Shown: positions 42,384 through 50,325 of the stretch, piece after piece
How the letters are laid out: each line of letters opens with the position of its first letter
How positions within the stretch are numbered: position 1 is the first letter of the stretch
Program-made: the position numbers and the translations under genes
DNA from: HGM12587 sp945786935
GTDB taxonomy: Bacteria; Bacillota; Clostridia; Lachnospirales; Lachnospiraceae
Reading direction: 5' to 3'
DNA length: 50,325 bases
NCBI GenBank assembly: GCA_945786935.1
Contig: CALZFY010000010.1
Location: forward strand, 1-50,325
The notes under the pieces: generated by a model
What the model was told of the DNA's origin: nothing
What the model saw: the letters and a program-made list of their open reading frames with translations, nothing else
Database searches by the model: none

Positions 42384-45300
42384 CTAAGAATTGTCTTTCT
42401 TAAGCCGGTACTTTTTCCAAAGCAGGAAAATGATACCGATGGCACTGATAAGAAGTAATTCTGTATACATTCCTTCCTGATTACCATCCCCTGTGGGTGC
42501 AGGATGAGCCGTAGCTGAAGGATCCTTCGCTAAATATATTTCCGTTGGTTTTGCCTCGGTAGTTTTGTTATCAGATGAAGCTGAATTAGAATTTGCATTT
42601 TCCTGTTTCTGCCACTGGGCATACAACACATTTGGATTTCCTGCACTGGTATCTGCTAGTAAAACATAGCCGGCACCTGATACATAAGTTGTACCACTTC
42701 CATCTGCCTTCGTGTTCCATCCCTTAAACACATAACCGGATCTGCTAAATATATCACCCCTGACAGTTAAAGTCTGATCAACTTTACCCGAATCGGCCAG
42801 TGTACTGCTACTTCCGTCATTTGCATAATAAGTTAAGCTTGTAGCTTTTGGTGTGTAATAAAGTTGCAGCACAAGACTGCCCCCATCTGCAACAGTTCCT
42901 GTTGCAACAGTTATCATACCGTTATTATTATAGGACGCCTGATAGGTGTATCCACTTAATGTCGTCAAACTATCTGCTGTTACTGATTTTCCTATAGCTT
43001 CATACAACTGCTGTTGTTCTAAAAGCGTGCAACTTGCTCCATCTGCGGAAACTTTATAATGATAGATGTTATATGCTGCCCGTTTGACATAGTAAAGTTT
43101 CAAAACAAGATTTCCATCTGCACGAATGCTTCCGCTAATCAGTGTACCTGCAACTGTATCATCAAAAACATAACCATCATAGTTATTTTGATTCGCTGTT
43201 ACTGTAGTATCTGTAGTACCCGTAAGGCTCAGGGTATCACCATCCACCAACACAGGTGTCATACCAATACCATCCATTTTGTAGTGCTGCACTTTGTATG
43301 GTGTATTTGTATTAGGTGTCCACTGAGCATACAATGTAATTTTGTTTTGATTGTAGGTATATCCACCACCTACCGCATAATCTGTGCCATCTGCTCCGTC
43401 TGATTTTGTATTCCATCCTGCAAAGGTATAACCTTGTCTGGTAAATGAATTTCCATCGACGGTGAATCCTTCACCAATACATCCTGTGTAAGAATATGAA
43501 GTACCTTCACCACCGTTCGGATCATATATCAGGAGGGTTGCCCTTGGGATATAATATAGTTTCAAAATCAGACTTCCATCCGCTAAAACAACGCCACTAC
43601 TTACTGTACCTGCGATTGTATTGTCATGCAAATACCCATCATAATTCTTCTGGATTGCCTGTACTGTAGCACCAGTTGCACCATAATGACTGGATAACTC
43701 TTCAGCAACAACATTTCCATCTACATCCAGTTTCACGTGGTTTACCTTATACTGTACCGTACTTTCCGTAGCATCCACCCATTGTGCATATAACACATTC
43801 GGGTTTCCTTCGCTGTTATTGGCAAGCATTATATATTCGTCTCCCGGTGAATAAAGTATGCCACTTCCATCTGCCTTGGTATTCCAGCCATTGAAATAAA
43901 ATCCACTTCTTGTAAAAGTATCTTCCGGTTTCGTAACTACCACCTGATCCACTACACCAGATACATTCACATCTGCTCCAGCACCATCATAATTTGCTTT
44001 ATAGGTCAAACTTGTGTTATTCGGTGTATAGTAAAGCTTTAACAAAAGACTTCCATCCGCTGCAATCGTACCGGTTGACACGGTTTTCATGCCATTCTGA
44101 TCAAAACCACTCTGATAAGTATATCCTGTCAACGTTGTCAGTTCCTGTGCTGTTATTATCTTTCCAACAGAACCAGACAGCCTCTGCTGCTCTGCAAGGA
44201 TCCCACTCGTTCCATCTGATGAGACTTTATAATGCTCTACACTGTATGATGCTTGTTTGACATAATACAATTTTAACACAAGAGAGCCATCTGCAATGAT
44301 ACCACCACTCGTTTGCGTACCTGTAATTGTGTTATCGAATGAATATCCCTCATAGTTCTTTGGATTTGCTGTTGCTGTAGTATTAGTCGTACCGGAAAGA
44401 CTCTGAGTATCAGCAAGCACAGGAGTTATCCCAACGCCTTCCATTTTGTAATGTTCCACCTTGTATGGCGTGTTTGTGGCAGGAATCCATTGAGCATATA
44501 ACACATTACTGTCCGAACGCATTGTGTAATTATCATTCTTATGATATTCACTACCCTTTCCGTCTGCTTTTGTGTTCCATCCTTTAAATACATAACCCTG
44601 TTTTGCAAATCCGGTTTCATCACGAACCGCTACAACCTCATCTACAACACCTGTTACATCAACATCCGCCCCTGTGCCGCCATTGGCCTTGTAAGTCAAT
44701 GTAACAGAATTGGGCTTATAATATAATTTCAGAGTTAAACTTCCACCTGCTAAAACCTCTCCGCTTCGTATATTTCCTGCATTCGTACTATCAAAAGAAT
44801 ACCCCGTATAGGTCTTAGCTGTAGCATAAACTGTAGTACCGATCGGTCCTGAAAGCTGCTCTTGTACCGTGGAGGCTTCTACTCCATTTTTGTCCAATTT
44901 AATATGCTGCACCTGATATGTGGCATTTTGGATCCACTGAGCGTATAGAGTAGCTGACTGATTTCCGGCATAATTACTATTTCCTACTGTGTGAGTAGAA
45001 TTTACCTTTGTACCTCCCGAAACTAAGGTATACCATCCGGCAAATGTATATCCTTCTTTTGTTGGAACTGTACCTGATATGGTAAATGTACTCTGAGTAT
45101 TGGGATATGTTACAGAAGCTGTCTGGGCAGACGGTGCTCCAGTTCCTCCATTGGCATCGTAATTTAATGTATTTGTGTAACTGTTTGCTGTGGCATTAGC
45201 TGTGTCTGTAACGTTGAATGCCGGCATGGTGAAAACATATCCCTGATCTGTGGTACTGTGTGTACCTGTCCAATCCTTCCATGTGTAACCGGAAGATACT

Positions 45301-48300
45301 GTCGCATTAATAGTGACACTTGCTCCATAAAGATAGGTTCCTCCACCGTTTGTCGAAGCTATCCCTGTTCCCTCAATAAGTGTTACCGTATAGCTGTTTC
45401 TTGTATAATAGTAATCTACTACCAGACTTCCGTCTCCTTGGATGGTTACTGTCTGTGTAGACGGAGCTGTAAATCCTTCATATGTTTTTACCACCGGTGT
45501 TACACCTGCTCCTGTGGTTCCTGTCAGGTTATCCGTTTCTTTTAACGTATAATTTGTACTATTGTGTATTGATGGATTACCGTCCAAGTCCTGCTGCCAA
45601 TGCTGTACCTTGTACACTGTATTTTGGTTACGTGTATAATAGTAATTTACTACTAAACTTCCATCTGCTTTGATGGTTACCGTCTGCGTACTCGGTGCTG
45701 TAAATCCGTTATAGCTTTTCACAGAAGGGGTTACACTAGCTCCCGTTGTTCCTGTCAGGTTATCTGTATCAACTAGCGTATAGTTCGAACTATTTTGAAT
45801 TGATGGATCACCATTCAGGTTCTGTTGCCAATGCTGTACCTTGTACGCTGTATGATTGTTACGTGTATAATAATAATTTACTACCAGGCTTCCATCTGCT
45901 TTGATAGTTACCGTCTGCGTACTCGGTGCTGTAAATCCGCTATAGCTTTTCACAGAAGGGGTTACACTTGCTCCTGTGGTCCCTGTCAGGTTCTCCGTAT
46001 CAATTAGCGTATAGTTCGTACTATCATGCATTGATGGCTCACCATTCAGGTTCTGTTGCCAATGTTGCACCTTATACGCTGTATTTGTATTAGCTGTCCA
46101 ATTTGCCGTAAATGTCTTATCACCTGTAGTTCCCTTTACAATAGTTACAGCTGGTTGTGCTGTAGTTCCATTTGAACCTGTCCATCCTGCAAAAGTGTAC
46201 CCTTCCTTGGTAGGATTATTTAATATTATATCATCCGATGTTATATCGTAACTGGTCGGATTTGCTGTTGCTACTGAGCCACCATTTAAATTGTATGTAA
46301 TCGTATATTGATTGCATACATAGTACAATTTCAAAATAAGCTTACCGTCTGCAGTGATAACACCTGATGCCACAGTCTTCATTCCATTCTGATCAAAATC
46401 AGACTTGTAAGTATAACCTGTATAGCTTTTGGCTGTTGCGTTTGCAGTATCATCTGTTGTTCCGCTAAGATTTTCTGTTTCAATCAGCGTTGCACTTGTC
46501 AAAGCAGTATTTACTTTGTAGTGTTCCACCTTATATGCTGTATCGGTGTTTGCTTCCCACTGTGCATAAAGTACATTTGGATTTCCTTCTCCGTTATTCG
46601 CAAGCAACAAATATCCAGTTCCTGCAGCATAAGATGTGCCACTTCCATTGCGATTCGTATTCCAATCCTTAAATGTATAACCAGTTCTCGTAAAGAGCTG
46701 ACCTTCTACTTTTAATGTTTGGTCAACCTTTCCATTTCTTGTCTCAGTTACTTCCGTTCCGAAATTGGAATTATAGGTTAGATAAGTTCCGCTGGGTATA
46801 TAATACAACCTCAAAACAAGTTTCCCATCACCTGTTATCGTTCCTGTTGCCACTGACTGCATTCCTTTGTAGTTGTAAGAATCGTTGCAAGTATAACCTG
46901 CATAGCTTTTAGCTGTTGCATTTGCAGTACCGTTTGTTGTGCCGCTAAGAGTTTCTGTTTCAATCAGCGTTGCACTTGTTTCATCAGTATTCACCTTGTA
47001 GTGCTCTACCCTATACGCTGTATTACTATTAGGTGTGTAATATAGCTTTAAAACAAGGCTTCCATTCCCTGCTATCGTGCCTGATGAGATTGTCTTGTGA
47101 CCATTTCCATCATCATAATTTCTTGCATAGGTATATCCATCATAATTCTTTTCTGTAGCGTTTGCTACTTCATTTTCCTTACCATAGTACGTATACTCTT
47201 CTTCTGCTAAAATAGTCCCATCCTGTTTCAATTTAATGTGTTGAACTTTATACTGCGCACTTTCAGATGTTTTCACCCACTGGGCATACAGTACATTCGG
47301 ATTCACTCCACCATTGTTTGCAAGCATTGTATATTTATCTCCCAATGCATATGCTGTACCTTTCCCATCTGCTTTAGTATTCCATCCGCTAAAGGTATAT
47401 CCCAAAACTGAGTATGTATCGTTGCCGATGGTAACCTCTTTCCCAACATATCCCGGAATATTCGCAACACTGCCTGTCGAAGAATACCCAGATGGTGGGT
47501 TTGAATTAAAAACCAATTCTGTTGATTTTGAAAATCTGGCATAGTATGTGGCATCTTTTGAAGTAACGTAACTGATGGTAGTGCCACTATTAATTATCAT
47601 GTCATCATCTACTCTATTCCCATAATGATCATACCATCCAACAAACGTATATCCTGTTTCGGCTGTCGCTGTAGAACTGATAGATTTTCCAATCACATCA
47701 TTATATGTATATCGATCAAGTGTTCCGATATTATCATCTGTAGTATTTTCCCAACTATCTCCATTTCTCACCTGTCGGATATATGTCTGAGTTACACTTT
47801 GGGCAAAACGTGCATAGTAGGTTTTTACACTCTCTTTTGTTTCAGTGTAACTGTAAGTAGAATTTGTGGTAATCAGTTTTCCACTTGCATCATACCATCC
47901 CTCAAAGGTATATCCTTCTTTTGCAGTTGCCTCGGCTGTTACCGTTTCGTCCGTTTCAGCAAAATAAGCTTTTGCACCGTTTACATTGTATGCAGCATCG
48001 TAATTTTCATCTGTTTGATTTTCAACACTTGTAATTTTTACAGTTCCACCAACAGCTGAATCTGTATAAATATTTCCGCTCTTTATCTGTGGAACAAATG
48101 CCTGTCGCCAGCGCCACTGGGCTACCATGGTCAACCCACGGTGGACATTGGCATAGGCTTTTGTTTCTCCATTATCATTCCACTTTACACCCGCATCCTT
48201 TCCTTGACCGTTTTTGACAATTTCCTTGGACAAGGTCATATTGTTGCCATAAATTTTAAATTGCTGAGCCTTCGTATCCTTAGAATCATCAGCAAGCGTA

Positions 48301-49979
48301 ACACCACTAAAATTATAATCACAGGCGATGGTATGTACTGCTGAAAGCAGCTTACTACCTAGTTCATTTTTATTTACCAGCGTATACCCCGGTTTAGCAT
48401 CCACCGTATCGCCGGTCAGTAGCCAACCCATAAACTTCCAACCATCATTCTGACCTTCCGCTGCCTTGGAAACATAAGGGTCAATAAAAATAGTCGCTGT
48501 CCCTGCCTGTGCCTCGTTATGGCCGGAAGCAGGCTTAAAGCTATAGACGTTGTCCGCTTCATCCGTGTTGTAGGTTCTCTCCACCACATACGCTTTTCCG
48601 CCGTTAGGGTCATAGGTGATGGTGGGACTCTTGATAAAGACAAAGTGCAGGTCGGTAGCGGTAGTAACGTTTTTCAGTGAATAGGTGTAAATGATATTGC
48701 CGTCCTGATCGGTGGACTTGACCCATTTTCCTTCCTTTTGCTCATCGGTCAGGCTGCCGGTATCCTCGATTTCGTTTCCTGCCAACTTTATAAAGGTGGT
48801 AACGGGATTCCCGTTTTCATCCTGCGTGGTGTAATAAACACCCACGAACTCACAACCATCATCGGCATCCGATTTCTCTATAATCGCCTGAATTTTCAGA
48901 GCCTCGCCGTCGGTGACATAGGTAGTAAGTTTTCCATCCACCGTGATGGTATGGCCGCTCGATGCACCTCCGCCCGAAGATGTTCCATCACTGCCACCGA
49001 CAACCGCACTTCCATGCGTAGTAGTACTTCCTGACAATGGATGATAAAGATGGAAATTAATATTATCCAAAAAATTTCCATAGGTCTTTGCTTTATCTGC
49101 TGTTGTTGTAGAATCGACATATCCTACAGATACAAAACCAAACAGCGTATCCGTCTGCCCTGCCGGTACGGTATAGAGATAATACTTGCTCAAATCTACC
49201 GTTGTACTGCCAGAGCCATTGCCGCTTCCCGCAGATCCTTCCGCATTGGATCCATAAGAATTCCATGGATTGGTGCCACTTGTTGCCCTGCTGGAAGCCA
49301 TGATCCAGATATGCCACTCCTCGGTATAGATCGTACTGGGCGTCAGGCTGAATGCGTTGTTGCCCGCATTATCCTCAAAGGTTCCGTTGGCGGCAAACTT
49401 TTTACTGTAGACGGTAAGGCGCTCACCTAACCCTGCGCTGGTCTTGACGGAAGTCTTTCCCTGTGCAATCAGCCAGTCCACCATCTGCATCAGCTGATCT
49501 CGGCCATCCTTACTTGGTTTTGAAGGGTCAACACTCTGCTTTGGTCCGATAACAAGTGCCATGGTATCCGTACCGTTTCGGGCACCATGATCCAGACCCC
49601 ATTCATAAACACTGGATGGGGTGGTCTTTACATTTTGATATAAGGTGCTTTCTTCATCTGCATTCAGCTCCGCTGCATAAGTTTTATTTGTAGGTGCTAG
49701 CGTAACTCCAGTAATATAAGTGTTTCTATTTTCTCGAAACAGCTCAATTTTCCCTTGAAATGCAGTTGTACTCCAGGAAGGAACTGCACTTTGATCCGGT
49801 TGGGAATAGGTGCCTGTGAACGTCTGTCCCTCTTCAAAACTACCATTCTGCAATTTTCTGTTGTCCGTCGAACTGCCTGTACCTTCCGCATACACCACGC
49901 CTGCACTCATTCCTACAGCCAGACAAAGTCCCAACAAAATTCCGCATAAGCTTACAAACATTTTCTTTTTCCCACTCAT
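42384..49979 (-). CDS. Giant repeat-containing cell-surface adhesin (2531 residues)
   Basis: A signal peptide (1-31, ending VVYA) precedes a beta-rich N-terminal domain (about 40-320, NGSFEEGQ, SWSTTAFQGKIELFRE, DHGARNGTDTMAL) resembling carbohydrate-binding DUF642-type modules. From about 450 the protein is built of two interleaved modules. InlB B-repeat/Flg_new units have YTFxGW cores near 690, 777, 861, 1101, 1261, 1565, 1644, 1796, 2027, 2184 and 2416. MucBP-like units open with YKVxHYK near 910, 989, 1149, 1302, 1379, 1456, 1688, 1839, 1912, 2077, 2228 and 2303. The C-terminus has a noncanonical sortase-type motif PAPTGD (2493-2498), a membrane helix (about 2505-2521) and a basic tail. 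GAAGGAAAAACAT precedes the ATG. Host-mucin or glycan binding is inferred from the repeat families. Confidence 0.92.
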   Translation of the reverse strand: MSGKKKMFVSLCGILLGLCLAVGMSAGVVYAEGTGSSTDNRKLQNGSFEEGQTFTGTYSQPDQSAVPSWSTTAFQGKIELFRENRNTYITGVTLAPTNKTYAAELNADEESTLYQNVKTTPSSVYEWGLDHGARNGTDTMALVIGPKQSVDPSKPSKDGRDQLMQMVDWLIAQGKTSVKTSAGLGERLTVYSKKFAANGTFEDNAGNNAFSLTPSTIYTEEWHIWIMASSRATSGTNPWNSYGSNAEGSAGSGNGSGSTTVDLSKYYLYTVPAGQTDTLFGFVSVGYVDSTTTADKAKTYGNFLDNINFHLYHPLSGSTTTHGSAVVGGSDGTSSGGGASSGHTITVDGKLTTYVTDGEALKIQAIIEKSDADDGCEFVGVYYTTQDENGNPVTTFIKLAGNEIEDTGSLTDEQKEGKWVKSTDQDGNIIYTYSLKNVTTATDLHFVFIKSPTITYDPNGGKAYVVERTYNTDEADNVYSFKPASGHNEAQAGTATIFIDPYVSKAAEGQNDGWKFMGWLLTGDTVDAKPGYTLVNKNELGSKLLSAVHTIACDYNFSGVTLADDSKDTKAQQFKIYGNNMTLSKEIVKNGQGKDAGVKWNDNGETKAYANVHRGLTMVAQWRWRQAFVPQIKSGNIYTDSAVGGTVKITSVENQTDENYDAAYNVNGAKAYFAETDETVTAEATAKEGYTFEGWYDASGKLITTNSTYSYTETKESVKTYYARFAQSVTQTYIRQVRNGDSWENTTDDNIGTLDRYTYNDVIGKSISSTATAETGYTFVGWYDHYGNRVDDDMIINSGTTISYVTSKDATYYARFSKSTELVFNSNPPSGYSSTGSVANIPGYVGKEVTIGNDTYSVLGYTFSGWNTKADGKGTAYALGDKYTMLANNGGVNPNVLYAQWVKTSESAQYKVQHIKLKQDGTILAEEEYTYYGKENEVANATEKNYDGYTYARNYDDGNGHKTISSGTIAGNGSLVLKLYYTPNSNTAYRVEHYKVNTDETSATLIETETLSGTTNGTANATAKSYAGYTCNDSYNYKGMQSVATGTITGDGKLVLRLYYIPSGTYLTYNSNFGTEVTETRNGKVDQTLKVEGQLFTRTGYTFKDWNTNRNGSGTSYAAGTGYLLLANNGEGNPNVLYAQWEANTDTAYKVEHYKVNTALTSATLIETENLSGTTDDTANATAKSYTGYTYKSDFDQNGMKTVASGVITADGKLILKLYYVCNQYTITYNLNGGSVATANPTSYDITSDDIILNNPTKEGYTFAGWTGSNGTTAQPAVTIVKGTTGDKTFTANWTANTNTAYKVQHWQQNLNGEPSMHDSTNYTLIDTENLTGTTGASVTPSVKSYSGFTAPSTQTVTIKADGSLVVNYYYTRNNHTAYKVQHWQQNLNGDPSIQNSSNYTLVDTDNLTGTTGASVTPSVKSYNGFTAPSTQTVTIKADGSLVVNYYYTRNQNTVYKVQHWQQDLDGNPSIHNSTNYTLKETDNLTGTTGAGVTPVVKTYEGFTAPSTQTVTIQGDGSLVVDYYYTRNSYTVTLIEGTGIASTNGGGTYLYGASVTINATVSSGYTWKDWTGTHSTTDQGYVFTMPAFNVTDTANATANSYTNTLNYDANGGTGAPSAQTASVTYPNTQSTFTISGTVPTKEGYTFAGWYTLVSGGTKVNSTHTVGNSNYAGNQSATLYAQWIQNATYQVQHIKLDKNGVEASTVQEQLSGPIGTTVYATAKTYTGYSFDSTNAGNIRSGEVLAGGSLTLKLYYKPNSVTLTYKANGGTGADVDVTGVVDEVVAVRDETGFAKQGYVFKGWNTKADGKGSEYHKNDNYTMRSDSNVLYAQWIPATNTPYKVEHYKMEGVGITPVLADTQSLSGTTNTTATANPKNYEGYSFDNTITGTQTSGGIIADGSLVLKLYYVKQASYSVEHYKVSSDGTSGILAEQQRLSGSVGKIITAQELTTLTGYTYQSGFDQNGMKTVSTGTIAADGSLLLKLYYTPNNTSLTYKANYDGAGADVNVSGVVDQVVVTKPEDTFTRSGFYFNGWNTKADGSGILYSPGDEYIMLANNSEGNPNVLYAQWVDATESTVQYKVNHVKLDVDGNVVAEELSSHYGATGATVQAIQKNYDGYLHDNTIAGTVSSGVVLADGSLILKLYYIPRATLLIYDPNGGEGTSYSYTGCIGEGFTVDGNSFTRQGYTFAGWNTKSDGADGTDYAVGGGYTYNQNKITLYAQWTPNTNTPYKVQHYKMDGIGMTPVLVDGDTLSLTGTTDTTVTANQNNYDGYVFDDTVAGTLISGSIRADGNLVLKLYYVKRAAYNIYHYKVSADGASCTLLEQQQLYEAIGKSVTADSLTTLSGYTYQASYNNNGMITVATGTVADGGSLVLQLYYTPKATSLTYYANDGSSSTLADSGKVDQTLTVRGDIFSRSGYVFKGWNTKADGSGTTYVSGAGYVLLADTSAGNPNVLYAQWQKQENANSNSASSDNKTTEAKPTEIYLAKDPSATAHPAPTGDGNQEGMYTELLLISAIGIIFLLWKKYRLKKDNS
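45398..46090 (-). repeat. Three tandem 77-residue (231-bp) repeats inside the adhesin gene
   Basis: Residues about 1300-1376, 1377-1453 and 1454-1527 share VQHWQQ-L-G-PS, NLTGTTGA-VTP and GFTAPSTQTVTI with only a few changes. The DNA copies are nearly identical: the same 20-base stretch recurs exactly 231 bases apart at 45681 and 45912. The rest of the protein's repeats are much more diverged, so this is a recent expansion or homogenised block. Confidence 0.85.
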
Positions 49980-50009
49980 ATGTTTTTCCTTCTTTCATCT
50001 ATCAAACAT

Positions 50010-50060
50010 AAGGACTAGGGGACGGTTCTCCATAAGGACTGGGGGACGGTTCTCTGTCCG
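50010..50060. repeat. REP-like element, copy B (tandem 24-bp half-units)
   Basis: Two half-units with GGGGACGGTTCTC (50018-50030 and 50042-50054) repeat at 24-base spacing, each preceded by ATAAGGACT; the second continues into TGTCC. They match the right arm of copy A but without the facing arm. They lie between the adhesin start and the upstream relic ORF. Confidence 0.75.
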
Positions 50061-50125
50061 CAAAAAATGCCCCTCTAGAATCCGTTTTTTCAAACGTGAA
50101 ACCACAGGGTTTAACTTTTTATTTT

Positions 50126-50314
50126 CTAAACATGTTTCTCTTTTCTGATTACAACAAATCCCACTGCACCGAGCCCAGGCAAACCAAAATTTCCGGTTCC
50201 CAAGGCAGCATCTGAAGTGTCTGTAATACTCTCATTACCATGCCAGCGCTCTGCTTTTTCCTTTTGTCATAATGATTCACTTCTTTGTTTTTTCACATAC
50301 TTATCATACAACAC
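50126..50314 (-). pseudogene. Relic of a small wall-anchor-like ORF upstream of the adhesin
   Basis: In one frame from GTG (50312-50314) the sequence reads VLYDKYVKKQRSESL, a TGA at 50267-50269, then KAERWHGNESITDTSDAA, a hydrophobic GNFGLPGLGAVGFVVI and RKEKHV before a TAG. The end resembles the DTSD-hydrophobic-basic C-terminus of Gram-positive surface proteins, so it may be what is left of a larger anchored protein joined to a foreign 5' end. A one-base insertion relative to DR1 also shifts the frame, so a different frame may have been used originally. It is almost certainly not functional now. Confidence 0.5.
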
Positions 50315-50325
50315 CTACAGCTTCA
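50280..50325 (-). repeat. Direct repeat DR2 (second copy of DR1, cut by window end)
   Basis: This is the second copy of the 42211-42255 sequence in the same orientation, about 8.07 kb away, bracketing the adhesin gene. It includes the leader and the VLYDKYVK codons. It reaches the last base of the window, so the repeat probably extends further. Confidence 0.8.

Noticed and set aside
42700..48700. Regularly spaced repeats that could suggest a CRISPR array
   Set aside because: The repeats are long, in frame, vary at third positions and encode protein modules of one open 2531-codon gene.

Overview
The window looks like a chromosomal segment of a spore-forming member of the Clostridia, most likely Lachnospiraceae (a Blautia-like genome is my best guess). 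I base this on the gene order (rnc-smc-ftsY, ylxM-ffh-rpsP-khpA-rimM-trmD-rplS, rbgA next to signal peptidase I, rnhB-yraN-pgeF), a spoVAF-type sporulation gene, acetogenic ackA-pta, and moderate-GC Gram-positive signals such as strong AGGAGG ribosome binding sites and sigma-A promoters. I have no database match, so the genus is inference.

Positions 1-20640 are conserved housekeeping genes, almost all on the minus strand: hflX (cut by the window edge), a beta-CASP metallo-hydrolase, a lone plus-strand DtxR-type regulator, then a ribosome/secretion/RNA block and the chromosome-segregation and lipid-initiation genes (smc, ftsY, rnc, acpP, plsX, rpmF, yceD). A threonine dehydratase with its own strong terminator sits between ftsY and ylxM-ffh. 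Positions 20640-27110 hold a CotH-kinase surface protein, ackA-pta, a beta-propeller lactonase and a Cof-type HAD phosphatase. Positions 27289-36636 hold spoVAF, which runs into a phosphate island: ppk1, ppx/gppA with an HD domain, phoU and pstBACS.

From 36980 onward the segment becomes accessory and eroded. A collapsed RsbW-like/SpoIIE/STAS signalling locus is followed by a 578-residue cytosolic protein with a putative Ser-Asp-His hydrolase triad, encoded in overlap with a 5'-truncated tandem GNAT acetyltransferase. That GNAT remnant abuts, head to head, a decayed HdeD/DUF308-like membrane gene. A REP-like palindrome then opens a more GC-rich stretch with a membrane-anchored tyrosine phosphatase and a 66-residue ORF of unknown function. 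These are followed by a 2531-residue repeat-built cell-surface adhesin. Upstream of the adhesin lie a second REP-like element, a relic of a small wall-anchor-like ORF, and a second copy of the sequence that begins the 66-residue ORF.

The two most interesting places are the 578-residue hydrolase candidate and the 40.8-50.3 kb surface-protein cassette. In the cassette, two short ORFs share an almost identical 5' end but diverge completely afterwards, which suggests cassette exchange. A family of dispersed GTAACTGTTC palindromes also lies in at least five intergenic positions.
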